Assembly: GCA_022457155.1 (NCBI GenBank)
Contig: JAJGOT010000275.1
Location: 414,501 to 478,500, forward strand
Direction of reading: 5' to 3'
Length of the DNA: 64,000 nucleotides
Source: Cladopsammia gracilis
Taxonomy: Eukaryota; Cnidaria; Anthozoa; Scleractinia; Dendrophylliidae
The notes under the pieces are model-generated. The model worked only from the letters and a program-made list of their open reading frames with translations. It was not told the DNA's origin and did no database searches. How positions within the stretch are numbered: position 1 is the first letter of the stretch; every line of letters starts with the position of its first letter. The position numbers were made by a program, and so were the translations under genes. Positions 45,070 to 55,794 of this stretch are shown one piece after another.

Positions 45070-45600
45070 GTCTGGGTTCGTGTAGTTCTGAAAAGAACTG
45101 TTGTTGTTGACAATGACTGACGTTTCGACAACCTGAGCGGAAGTCATCTTCAGAGTCATGTGAATTGTAAATCACTACGTTACAAATGCAAAGATAAAGA
45201 CGAGCCTAGCAACAGACAAGGAGCAGAATACAAGATCTAATACTGCGACTGCCAGAAATTTGAAAATACGACTGGCTGAACACAAACGAGCGACGTCAAC
45301 AATCACATCGCTGTACACCATTTACACACTAATCACAGAATGGGACTCTGCCGAATGCGTTACCTACAGTACGGACAACTAACTTGGAACAAACACCGCT
45401 GAACTGATGCCAACAGAACAGACAAAGAACTGAAACAATAAACCGACAAAAATTACACGGATCGAAATGCATTTGTCACTGACTTTGACTAACAGCCAAT
45501 CAAATCATGGAAAAACTGACCAATGACAGCTTACAATTCACATGTCTCTGGAGACAACTTCCGCTCAGGTTGTCGAAATGTTCTTTTTAGAACTACAATG
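45070..45600. mobile_element. Penelope-like relic with GIY-YIG remains between inverted ends
   Basis: The left end, GTTCTGAAAAGAACTG to CAACCTGAGCGGAAGTCATC to CATGTGAATTGTAA (45080-45170), is the inverse complement of 45530-45598. Between them plus-strand frames read QGAEYKI, YCDCQKF and DVNNHIAVHH with stops. This is the zinc-knuckle and downstream His region of a Penelope/GIY-YIG endonuclease. A decayed copy. Confidence 0.6.
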
Positions 45601-46153
45601 TAGGCCTGTTATACAGACCAAAGGAAAAATCAAACAACGTTTCGAAGTCAACTGCATAAACTTTTCAAAAAAAAAATCATCTACAGTTTAGCTAACCTAT
45701 ATAAATTCCCTGAAAATGATGTTTCGGGTTTTTAAATGTCGTTTATCATTCAAAGTCAATTTTCAAACCCTTTTGGCAGGATTTTATTGCAAAATGAAAT
45801 GAAAACTCTCAAAACTACCGGCACATCTTTTTCTCTGATCTCAATTAGTGAATTGTTTGTTTGAACAGGTTTGGCACACTGAAATACTGAGCAAAATATC
45901 AATTCAGTCGCACAGTTTCAGCGTTCTGAACTTACATATGATGAGATTGTTAATTGATTTTTTTAGTCTATAGGAATATTTTCTGTCGTTTTGATGCTGC
46001 CGGCTATATTATTAAACATTCACTTACCTCAATGGTCCTCAGTAGCCCATATTAGTATTCTCTGTATTGAACTGGACTACATGTAGCTTGCATTCGAGGC
46101 CTCTTTTTAATGATAATCTCCCGCATGAGCCTCCATTGCAAGCTAGTTACAGT

Positions 46154-46583
46154 TTAAAGTGCCTATCACCCCTAGAAAGTTATTTTCAGAATCAACTTTA
46201 TGCACATTGAATAGTTGAATGGTGAATTAGAGATTTGAATTTACAAAATGCTATTTAGATGACGTCAACTCGGGAATCATTTATTATGCAACTACTTGTT
46301 TTCACCTCCAAGTAATACTTTTTACGAATCAATCGACTATCCGCAGTTTATTTTTAGTATTTTACAAATTAATTATCCTCAAGCTTTAAACTGCGCATTT
46401 TAAATTGGTGTAGAAATAATTTCAAATTCCCGGGTTGACGTCATCTAATTAGCATTTTGTAAATTCAAATCTCTTTAACTCACAAACGCGACATTTAAAA
46501 CAAGAAATATTTTACCATTCAACTATTCAATGTACATAGAGTTGATTCTAAAAATAACTTTCTAGGGGTGATAGGCACTTTAA
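46154..46583. mobile_element. TTAA-flanked MITE
   Basis: Ends TTAAAGTGCCTATCACCCC and GGGGTGATAGGCACTTTAA, arms of about 190 bp including ATTTACAAAATGCTA and TGACGTCA. The inner arm matches the arm of the MITE 8696-9720, so they are one family with different tips. Confidence 0.85.
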
Positions 46584-48993
46584 TACTGAGAATATGAATA
46601 TGGTCTTTTTGGACGAGATACAGGACCAATTATAAAAAGACGAATTATTTTACTTTGGTACCGTTTATTATTATCATGGTCTGTATAACCCCTTTATTTG
46701 ATTTAGTCCATTTATGTTTGTTTCTAATAAATTTCAACTGACAACTGAAAAAGAAACGCGTGTAGGGAAAAACTTAGAACCAGACATTGGGTATTATAAA
46801 TGGCTATCTTAAATTTTGTTTTTAAGTGGAGGAAAAGACGTTTTTCTGTTGGCATTCGATGTAGCACAGAATGAAACTTAAGTTTGATTTTGATAAATTG
46901 GTCTCGTGCAGAACAAGATCACTATAGGAAGAAAACAATGGAGCCAAGCAATTGTGTGTTAAATGTTCCAAATTATATTACTTGCTCCAAACTTAGCAAA
47001 CAGTAACGTAATTAAAAAATAACATTATGATAAATTGGGCCGGTGCACAATTGATCTATCGCTAGAATGAGAACGGAGCTATGAAATTGTCTATTGAATG
47101 TTCTAAATTATTTTACTTGCTCCAAACTAAGCGAAAGGTCATTTTTGGAGCTTAGTGTACGTACTTTGTTTCATTTTTTTCTGTGCTACAAAGGAAACTG
47201 GCCAACAGTTAAAGGTCTTGTTATTAAAAGCAACATGGTAAGCTATGAAAAATCTAAAATCGATGTCCAGTATCTAATGAAATCAAAAATTACTTATCAA
47301 ATAAATAATAAGAGAACTCAAGCTTTAATTTTCGTTGTCCAAAACGTTTTATCTGGCATACAGACTATTTTCTGACGAATTTTTTTAATAGCTTGCCATG
47401 TTACTTGTAATATCCTTCGTGCAAATTTTCTTTTCCTTTGTTGAAAACTCATTATCATAAATTTCCACCAAGGATAAAATTACACCACAACATACACACT
47501 GTCTCGTGCAAGAATTTTTAAAGATTTAAGGCTGGTTTTCACCAGCGACAGAAATATAAGTACAAACACATATAGAATGAACGCACTTGTTCTTCTTATG
47601 GTGTCTTCGTAGGAATTGACACGGCATAAGCATAGACACAAGGAAAAACAACTTGGTCATTTTTCTTGTGACTTTGTTTATTTCGCATTAGTTCCTAATG
47701 AGGACAACATAAGAAGAACGAGTATGTCTTTTTTTCTTATATTTTCGTCGCTTGTGAGGTTCGTTATAAATTTTTTGCACGAGATGCTGTACACTTTTTT
47801 AGCGGGTTTAAATTTTCTGTGCACTGCTATGAAAATTTTTTGTCCAGATTGTTACCAGGGGAAACGCTGTGCAATTTTTTTCAAATTTTCCCGCCAAAAG
47901 ACTTACTATATATAAGAAGAGAAATTTTGCCACACCTTTTTAATTAGTTAAATGATTTTCACTTAATTAATTAAGTTATTGAAAGAGCATTGTACAATAT
48001 AAATAAGTGAGAGAATAAAGAATGCAATGAAACTGAAAAGAACTTTTATTGTTGTTGACTTATTTATAAAATACAACAAGACATTACTGTATATATTTAC
48101 TACTGTAAAATTTAAGAGAATTAAATAAAGTTTATGCATGTGAAGTAACTTTGAAATTTTTTTTAAAAAGCGGCGCATGCGTATTTTGAGCGCCCGGTAT
48201 TTTTCTAAGTTTTTTGGCGGGAAAATTGTAGAAATTTGAACAGCGTTCAAGATGGAAAACATTGAACAAGTTGAGTAAAAGAAGCCTTTTAATAAGCAAT
48301 TGACAATGAAATAACAGATTTTCAAAAATCGCTAACAATTGTATTGAATAGTTAAAGATTTGTTTTCTCAAAAGCAGAAAGGTCTAGTTGTCAGTTTTTC
48401 AGAGCTATTAATTATTTGTTTCTGTTCTTGAAAACCTTGTCCATGGCAAATTTTCACGGTATAAATTACAACGCGAGAAGTTTTCGTCTATTTGGAAACA
48501 TTAATTTTTAACAATCCTTAATCCATCAGCAATACCTACGATTTTGGCACTTTATAAATGTAGCATATAAAATCTGTTGTAAGCAAACTTTGTACCTTGT
48601 AAATTGCCTTTAAGTACTGATACAGTGCAACACATATAACAAATGTACTTGAATGCAAAATGTAGAACGTTTATCTGCAGGAAGTCAATGAAAACTATTG
48701 CTGGTCGCTAATAGCCAAAATCCCAAACAGGTATTAAAAGCTAATAAACCGTCAAACGTACAGAAACGAAACGAAACGATCCCCTCCCCGATCAACATGA
48801 AAATATTTATGCAAACTAATAAACGGCCGCATAAACTGAGGGTTGTTTTAACTGTAAAGTCCTTGACAACTTCCTAGTGTTAACACTGAGAAATCTCGTT
48901 TAATATTTACGAAAAGCAAAAACTTGACACCAAATTCAGAGCTAGCCAAATTATTTATCCTGGCAGTAATTTAATCATAGCCAGTAACGTATA
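46584..48993. other. AT-rich non-coding region
   Basis: No credible gene. TTTTTGGCGGGAAAATT at about 48210 and CCCGCCAAAA at about 47890 are E2F-like sites in opposite orientation, and CGGCGCATGCG lies near 48170. Without a nearby coding exon they have no assigned role. Confidence 0.4.
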
Positions 48994-49341
48994 ATTAAAG
49001 AGACAGTGCATGTCCCGGCTGACATATCGTATTCTCATGATAATGGCCAGTATAAAAAAGACAAAACAACGATTAAAAGACTCAAAATTCCACCAGAATG
49101 TGAAATTTGATTTCTCGACTGCCTGTCACGAAATCAAAATTGATGAACTGTAATCCACTTCCTGCACTTTTCCTCCAAAATACTGTTCTGTTTTGCTCTA
49201 TAGAATCTTTTTACCCAATTTAGTTTTAAATTTGGTGGAATTTGGCGATATTACATGGAAATAAAGGAAATAAAGTAAGCAAAATTTCGTTATTTCTGCG
49301 GGACAGTGTCGGACCATGTTTTCTGACAGTGTCCCTTTATT
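48994..49341. mobile_element. Shorter copy of the GAGACACTG..CAGTGTCCC MITE
   Basis: Left end TTAAAGAGACAGTGCATGTC, right end ACAGTGTCCCTTTA with the last TTAA degraded. The interior GATTTCTCGACTGCCTGTCA matches 39500-39540. No second MITE is nested here. Confidence 0.75.
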
Positions 49342-49552
49342 TCAAAGCAGTTGAAAGAAAATTCATGCTTGAACTTGAAACCTTTAAAGACGAATCTTTG
49401 CTAAATAAACGTCATTGCGGTTTACATTATATTTCATAACCATACGAATTTACGTAGAGAAGGCACCGTATCACATGTGAATTGACTATAGTTAATAATC
49501 TATGCAATTGTTAGCTCTTTGCATGTAATGTTTAACGAAACATCAGCCATCA

Positions 49553-49920
49553 AAGGTAGCATACATTCACAGGGGATCTGTTCTGTGGAACAAGATCCCC
49601 TTAGAGATCAGACAACGGCCCAACTTGAACGATTTTAAAACCTTTTTATGTGTGAAAGATTATAATGAAACAATGATCATTTGAGTTTTTATAGCATTCT
49701 ATTATTACGTGTGATTTAGTTAAGTTTTATAGTTCAATTTTTAGTTTAATGTAGTTTGATTAATCGAAGAAACCTTGATCGTAGTTTTTCATCGTACTTT
49801 ATTTTTCTTAGTTAAGTAGTTCTACACGTAATGTACTCTAGTGTAAATTCACACGACTCCTAGGAAGACCATGTAAATATGATACGATTTCGTGTATAAA
49901 TAAAGATTGATGATGATGAT
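49553..49920 (+). pseudogene. LINE ORF2 C-terminus with (GATGAT)n tail
   Basis: An open stretch 49553-49684 (HRGSVLWNKIPLEIRQ, FKTFLCVKDY, stop) is the usual C-terminal end of CR1/L2-type LINE ORF2. A 3' UTR follows and ends AATAAAGATTGATGATGATG. 5'-truncated, as is normal for LINE copies. Confidence 0.75.
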
Positions 49921-50159
49921 ACGGTTCTATTCCATATTTGGGCAAGCATATCCCCTCTTGCACGAGTGAATTTCTCATCTACAATACAGTATGGACTTTC
50001 GGGGCCCTGAAAATGGCGGATGAGTATAAGGGACGTCACAACCCTAATGTCGTTCAAAGTCAAGATACGCCAATTCAATATAAGTGAACTTTTAGATGAT
50101 GGCTACGCAGGCTGTAGCCTCTGTTCCTCTTGATTTTTATATATTTTTTTTATTACAAA

Positions 50160-50325
50160 TCTTGCAATTAGATAACTGTAGATTTTTTATATATTACTGT
50201 ATATAGTTTTTAGTTTGTAAATTTTTCCCCTTAAATTGGTGTCCCCAAATTAGTAAGGGATTTTTTTTCCCTAGCTAGATGGCTTTTGACACTTTAATAA
50301 AGTTTCTATCTATCTATCTACCAAC
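50160..50325 (+). mobile_element. LINE 3' tail ending in (TCTA)n
   Basis: CCTAGCTAGATGGCTTTTGA, then ACTTTAATAAAGTTTC and (TCTA)4. Tail-type sequence of a LINE 3' end with no coding part left. Confidence 0.55.
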
Positions 50326-50491
50326 GTAGGCGCGCAATGTAAACTGGGTGGGGCAGTTTCCTTAAGCCTTCAATTGACTAGGAAATTGTCAACCTTAAAA
50401 TTCTATGTGATTGAAAACTAATGACAAATACCATAAAATCTCTGTTAAGCCACCGGGTGGCTTATTTATTTAAGGTACTATTGAGTGTAGC

Positions 50492-50745
50492 TTTAACTAT
50501 CGGGGCACTGTTCTTTGGAATGGCCTATCAAATGAAATCAAAGCTGAGCCATCTATCGCATCCTTTAAAGCCGCCTTATAGTAGTTTTAATTTTATAGGT
50601 AAACATAGAAAAATTCGTTAGTATTGTAATTTTAATTAGAAATTTTTAACATGTTTAGGCATTTATAGAGAATATTTAGTATACACGGCTCTCTGGAAGA
50701 ACATTTTGTAATTAATGATGGGATACCGTGTTTTTAAATAAAGCT

Positions 50746-50817
<72 letters not shown>
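50492..50817 (+). pseudogene. LINE ORF2 C-terminus with (ATG)n tail
   Basis: 50492-50581 reads FNYRGTVLWNGLSNEIK..SFKAAL and a stop, homologous to the C-terminus at 49553-49684. A 3' UTR follows, then AAATAAAGCT and a long (ATG)n run at 50745-50817. 5'-truncated. Confidence 0.75.
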
Positions 50818-50837
50818 TACTTTCGATGGGGAGCGTA

Positions 50838-51090
50838 ATGGGGGGGGGGGGGGGTAGGCCTAGACAGATTCTGCTCGGCAAACTTTTGCGCAACGTTTAC
50901 TTTTACTTCCTGCATCTTTTCTAAAAGTTCGCATATTTTGGCATATTTTCACTATATTTTCATCATATTCATAAGTAATTGATATTTTAACACGTTTTCT
51001 GTGGAATTTCACAAGAATTACACTAAAAAATCTCTGCTTTTTTGATCGTTTGGGTATTGTGTGTTCGGTGGACGGGGTGGGGGGGGGGGG
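50838..51090. other. G-run pair and AT-rich spacer
   Basis: G homopolymers at 50839-50853 and about 51078-51097 flank an AT-rich spacer. No gene. Quadruplex potential only. Confidence 0.5.
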
Positions 51091-51198
51091 GGGGGTGATT
51101 CCAAATATGGATGTGCCGGATGTTGTAATGTGACTCCATTTCCAGAATGGGTATCCTGTGTTAATATTCCAAATATAGCACAACTCGCTCAAAGCAAA

Positions 51199-51298
51199 AT
51201 GGCGGACGCCATGGCGCATTCTTCTGACAATGAAGAACCCGATGATTGTGATGAAGAACAAAATCAAAGAGACCTAATCCAGGTTGCAATTGAAAAAG
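51199..51298 (+). CDS. Possible first coding exon
   Basis: AAAGCAAAATGGCGGACGCC is a good initiation context. The frame reads MADAMAHSSDNEEPDDCDEE then QNQRDLIQVAIEK and reaches a possible donor G|GTGCAG at 51299. Codon and residue use look coding (acidic N-terminus, then an amphipathic helix like the start of an ankyrin-type repeat). I found no matching downstream exon on the plus strand, so the gene is unproven. Confidence 0.3.
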
Positions 51299-51359
51299 GT
51301 GCAGACATGTATTATTTGCTATGTCTCTTGTCAATTAGGCCGTGTTTTATAATTCATTG

Positions 51360-52090
51360 AGGTCACTTGTGGTATAAGGAAGGAGTTACGGTAATGTATA
51401 ATTAGAGTGATTATGTCAGCAAGCAACTTTATCGATTTTAGAAACTTTTGAGCAACTTTTGGGGATATTTTTTAACAACTTAACCCTAGGAGGTGGAGGG
51501 GGGGGGGCTGTTGATTTAGCAAAATGCAGCACGATGTACACTTTCAGGATATAATATGATATGAACTTCGATTTAAGCATTGTAATCTCAAGATTAAACT
51601 TGAATGTTACAATTAAGCTTACATTATTTTCCCTATTGGTTTATACCTGGTTTATACTAATAACAAAATCTTCTTTATCACGGTTCAAGAGTATTGACTA
51701 AATAGAGGTCTCGGATAACATTAAATGACATTCGTTCCGTTGTTCAAACGTTTAACGTAGCAGCGTGCTTTAGTTCACATGCAGTGTATTTTTTCTTAAG
51801 GGGGAGGGGTGGGTTGCCTTAAAAGAGAGGGGGGCTTAATAAATTTCTTCTTCTAAAGAGGGGTGACTTTTTAGAGGGGGGGGTGGGGGTGGGGGTCATA
51901 TTTGAGAGGGGTGGCTTAATAGAGATTTTACAGTAAATAAATGTGAATTGGGCTGAAAACTTAACAAATCCCCTGTCTCAACCTTAAACTATTCTTCTAA
52001 TGCCTCAAATGTGGAAAATGTCTGTTATGTCCTGAACGTTTTTACACTGACAAGCTAGAAAGTTGCTTCATGAACGGGTGATTCTCAAAA
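51360..52090. other. No gene seen; G-rich runs
   Basis: Several G-rich stretches (51490-51508, 51800-51830, 51878-51895) in otherwise AT-rich DNA. Nothing else recognised. Confidence 0.45.
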
Positions 52091-53468
52091 TACCAAGTCT
52101 GTTGTGATGTTCTTTTGTCAAGTTTATCGTGCTGTTGTTCTCTATCAAGTATATTCTTGGTTTGCACATGACGTCATACCAATTCTGTTGTGGTGTTCTT
52201 TAGTCAAGTCTATCGTGTTGTTGTTCTGTATCAAGTATATTCTTGGTTTGCACATGACGTCATACCAAGTCTGTTGTGATGTTCTTTAGTCAAGTCTATC
52301 GTGCTGTTGTTCTGTATCAAGTATATTCTTGGTTTGCACATGACGTCATACCAAGTCTGTTGTGGTGTTCTTTTGTCAAGTCTATTGCGTTGTTGTTCTG
52401 TATCAAGTATATTCTTGGTTTGCACATGACGCATACCAAGTCTGTTGTGGTGTTCTTTTGTCAAGTTTATCGTGCTGTTTTTCTGTATCAAGTATATTCT
52501 TGGTTTGCACATGACGTCATACCAATTCTGTTGTGGTGTTCTTCAGTCAAGTCTATCGTGTTGTTGTTCTGTATCAAGTATATTCTTGTTTTGCACATGA
52601 CATCATACCAAGTCTGTTGTGGTGTTCTTTAGTCAAGTCTATCGTGTTGTTGTTCTGTATCAAGTATATTCTTGTTTTGCACATGACGTCATACCAAGTT
52701 TGTTGTGATGTTCTTTAGTTAAGTCTATCGTGTTGTTGTTCTGTATCAAGTATATTCTTGGTTTGCACATGACGTCATACCAAGTCTGTTGTGGTGTTCT
52801 TTAGTTAAGTCTATCGTGTCGTTGTTCTCTATCAAGTATATTCTTGTTTTGCACATGACATCATTCCAAGTCTGTTGTGGTGTTCTTTAGTTAAGTCCAT
52901 CGTGTTTTTGTTCTGTATCAAGTATATTCTTGGTTTGCACATGACGTCATACCAAGTCTGTTGTGATGTTCTTTAGTCAAGTCTATCGTATTGTTGTTCT
53001 GTATCAAGTATATTCTCGGTTTGCACATGACATCATACCAAGTCTGTTGTGATGTTCTTTAGTCAAGTCTATCGTGTTGTTGTTCTGTATCAAGTATATT
53101 CTCGGTTTGCACATGACATCATACCAAGTCTGTTGTGGTGTTCTTTTGTCAAGTCTATCGTGTTGTTGTTCTGTATCAAGTATATTCTTGGTTTGCACAT
53201 GACGTCATACCAAGTCTGTTGTGATGTTCTTTTTTTAGTCAAGTCTATCGTGCTGTTGTTCTGTATCAAGTATATTCTTGGTTTGCACATGACGTCATAC
53301 CAAGTCTGTTGTGATGTTGTTTGGTCAAGTCTATCGTGTTGTTGTTCTGTATCAAGTATATTCTTGGTTTGCACATGACGTCATACCAAATCTGTTGTGG
53401 TGCTTTTTAGTCAAGTTTATCGTGTTGTTCTGTATCAAGTATATTCGTGGTTTGCACATGACGTCGTA
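52091..53468. repeat. 86-bp satellite, about 16 units
   Basis: The unit runs CCAAGTCTGTTGTGRTGTTC to GTATCAAGTATATTC to TTTGCACATGACGTCATA, period 86 (unit ends at about 52164, 52250, 52336 and onward). One unit carries 5 extra T-rich bases near 53230. TGACGTCA, the palindromic CRE/ATF site, is intact in about 10 units and mutated (TGACATCA, TGACGCAT) in the rest. Open frames across it are incidental. Confidence 0.95.
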
Positions 53469-55424
53469 AAAATTCAACAACCTAGACTATACATCCTACA
53501 AAGCTGTTTCTCACATGATATGTGGATACCAGTGATGCTATCTTTCCCAAAACGTTTCAGGTTTAAACCGGCGATGTTTTGCTTACGTGTTGAACAAGTT
53601 TGAAATGTGTCCCGCAGTTCGTTACACCATTTCAGATAAGCCGTGAAAATATATGGATCCAATCTTTTATGATGAGATTTTTGGTATAATTGCGAGACTT
53701 TGAAGTTTTTGCTACCATGTACTGAAGTGGTACACCAAGATGGCCACTCCATACATTTTATATGTATAATATAACCAAAAATTACAGCGAAACAGACAAA
53801 TGGCCTTCCAGTTTAACTATGTGAGAAATCAACTTTAAATATTATCAATTTCTTACTAAAAAAAATGTTATATCTTACTCCGGTCAAATGGCCAAACAAT
53901 AAAGAAATTGTGGCAATGCTTTAAGCGTAACATCATTCTGAAAGGCCGGACAATTTACCTACACTCGGATACTGAACACAGAAAACATGTCCTTAAATTT
54001 ACCAAAAATTCGTTTTGATAACTGGAAGTTGTAATCCCTAAATATGACATACTAATCGGACAAATAGCTGAGACATTTTTCCTAAGACACACAAAATGGC
54101 CCATGATATTGACTAAGATATCCCTTATTGAAAACAGAAAAAAAACCTTCTAGTCAATTTCCTCTGAGAAATCGTTTTGTAACCTAAAAAACCTTTTAAT
54201 TCTAAAACTGACTAACAATGTTGAATTGCGTGCCCTAACGGCTTTTACTGAGAATAAAAAAACCCCATAAAAATCCAGTCTTCACTGAAAACTAACATGT
54301 TAAACAGGCAAAATAAAATGTCTTATAAGTTTGACTGAAAACATAACACAGCCTATTTCACGAATAAATTGGTCAATAAATGAATTCCTCGTTGACTTGT
54401 TAAGTTTGGTAACAGCATTGTATCAATACCACGAATAGGTCCGCAACGCGTACATGTGTCTACCTGAAGGCGATGCATCAGTATTTATTGGGTTTGGTTT
54501 ATTGTAGGCAATTCTCAAGCATGACGCATTCTTTGGACGCTTTTTTGACAGTCATAGGTATACTTAACAGCAGTAAATGGCCTGATATATCCACTTTGAA
54601 AATGAGTCTTAAATCTAACCCTACTTACTCATGATGAAAACCGTGAATAAACTTATTTTTTCAGTGCCAATTCACCTTGATTTTAACGTCCTTGCTGACG
54701 ACATACTAGGCGGCCGACATTGTACGACGGTCAAATGTTATAACATTGAGAATTTGTGATTCTACTTTTTAACATTAATCCTAAATAAATGTTGAAATTG
54801 CCTATTATTTATAGTATATATATTTTTTCTGTTAATAAGAAATGTATGGATGAAACAATGCGCAGTTATTCGATTTCGGGGTTTGACAAGTTTTCATTCT
54901 CGTTGTGCATCATTTATCAGTTGGTACTGGAATTTGTTCGTTTAAACGCGCGGCGAAGTTTGTTATATCTGTGTTGCACTGTATCTAGACTGAACTAAGA
55001 AAATTATGTTCGAATTTAGCGGCGATAAAAAATAAATTGAAAAACGATAATATTTGACGGCGCTTAAAGTAAGACAAGTTTCACTACCTCTTTCTTTGTT
55101 TAAATTGGTTGTCTTTCTTTTTTCCTTGCTTGAATCTGACATTGATAGTTTCCTTGTATCCTGCCTAGAAATAAAACGAAAATATATCAATAAATACTAT
55201 GACGTTTTGGATATCAAAAAGGTAGACACGATTTCTTATAACCAAGGTTTATAGCTAACTATAAGGGGGGAGATTTGTTGTCCTGATCTCATGACACTGA
55301 CAATTTACTGGGACAACGGATATGCTTTTTTTTCCCATTTAATTTTTCCAGACTACGATAAGTCTCTGTTATTTCTTCCAGGGTTATTCGCGAGAGCGAA
55401 ACACCCGAACGAATCGGGCCAACT
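53469..55424. other. No confident feature
   Basis: A minus-strand frame of 92 codons at 53752-53474 has mixed composition, no start context and no domain. The rest is AT-rich and empty. Confidence 0.4.
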
Positions 55425-55560
55425 CGTTCAAGGCTATTCTAGGCGGAGAGTTGACGCCTATTTTTTTTTTCGCAGGGAAAGTCGCGCGAGTGAAATACGC
55501 GTTTTCTTTTTTGCGCTCTCGCGAGTTTTGCTCGCTCGACTATCCCTGAGAGTCACATGA
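55425..55560. mobile_element. Partial foldback MITE related to 36491-36636
   Basis: CpG-rich CGCGAGTGAAATACGCG and GCTCTCGCGAGTTTTGCTCG, with an AGGGA..TCCCT pair. The outer ends are eroded. Confidence 0.5.
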
Positions 55561-55635
55561 AACTATTCGTTGTCCTTTTTAGACACGACCCCATAAGGCC
55601 TACATGTAATCATGAAATGCTTTTCCAAATCTCAC

Positions 55636-55743
55636 CTCCAGAAACAATTCATGATGAGGTTGATAGTGTCTGCCACATTCTTCCATTCCGCGTCTGTCTG
55701 GCATTGACCTGGAGAGAGGGAGAGAGAGAGAGAGAGGGATTTA

Positions 55744-55794
<51 letters not shown>

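Noticed and set aside
48160..48240. A bidirectional promoter with an E2F site
   Set aside because: The site is present but I find no coding exon on either side to support a promoter.
50712..50915. A poly-isoleucine minus-strand ORF
   Set aside because: It is the reverse reading of the (ATG)n LINE tail.
52104..53378. Repeated 29-residue peptides (VYRAVVLYQVYSWFAHDVIP..) as a repeat protein
   Set aside because: The unit is 86 bp, not a multiple of three, so frames shift from unit to unit and break. Frames are open on both strands.
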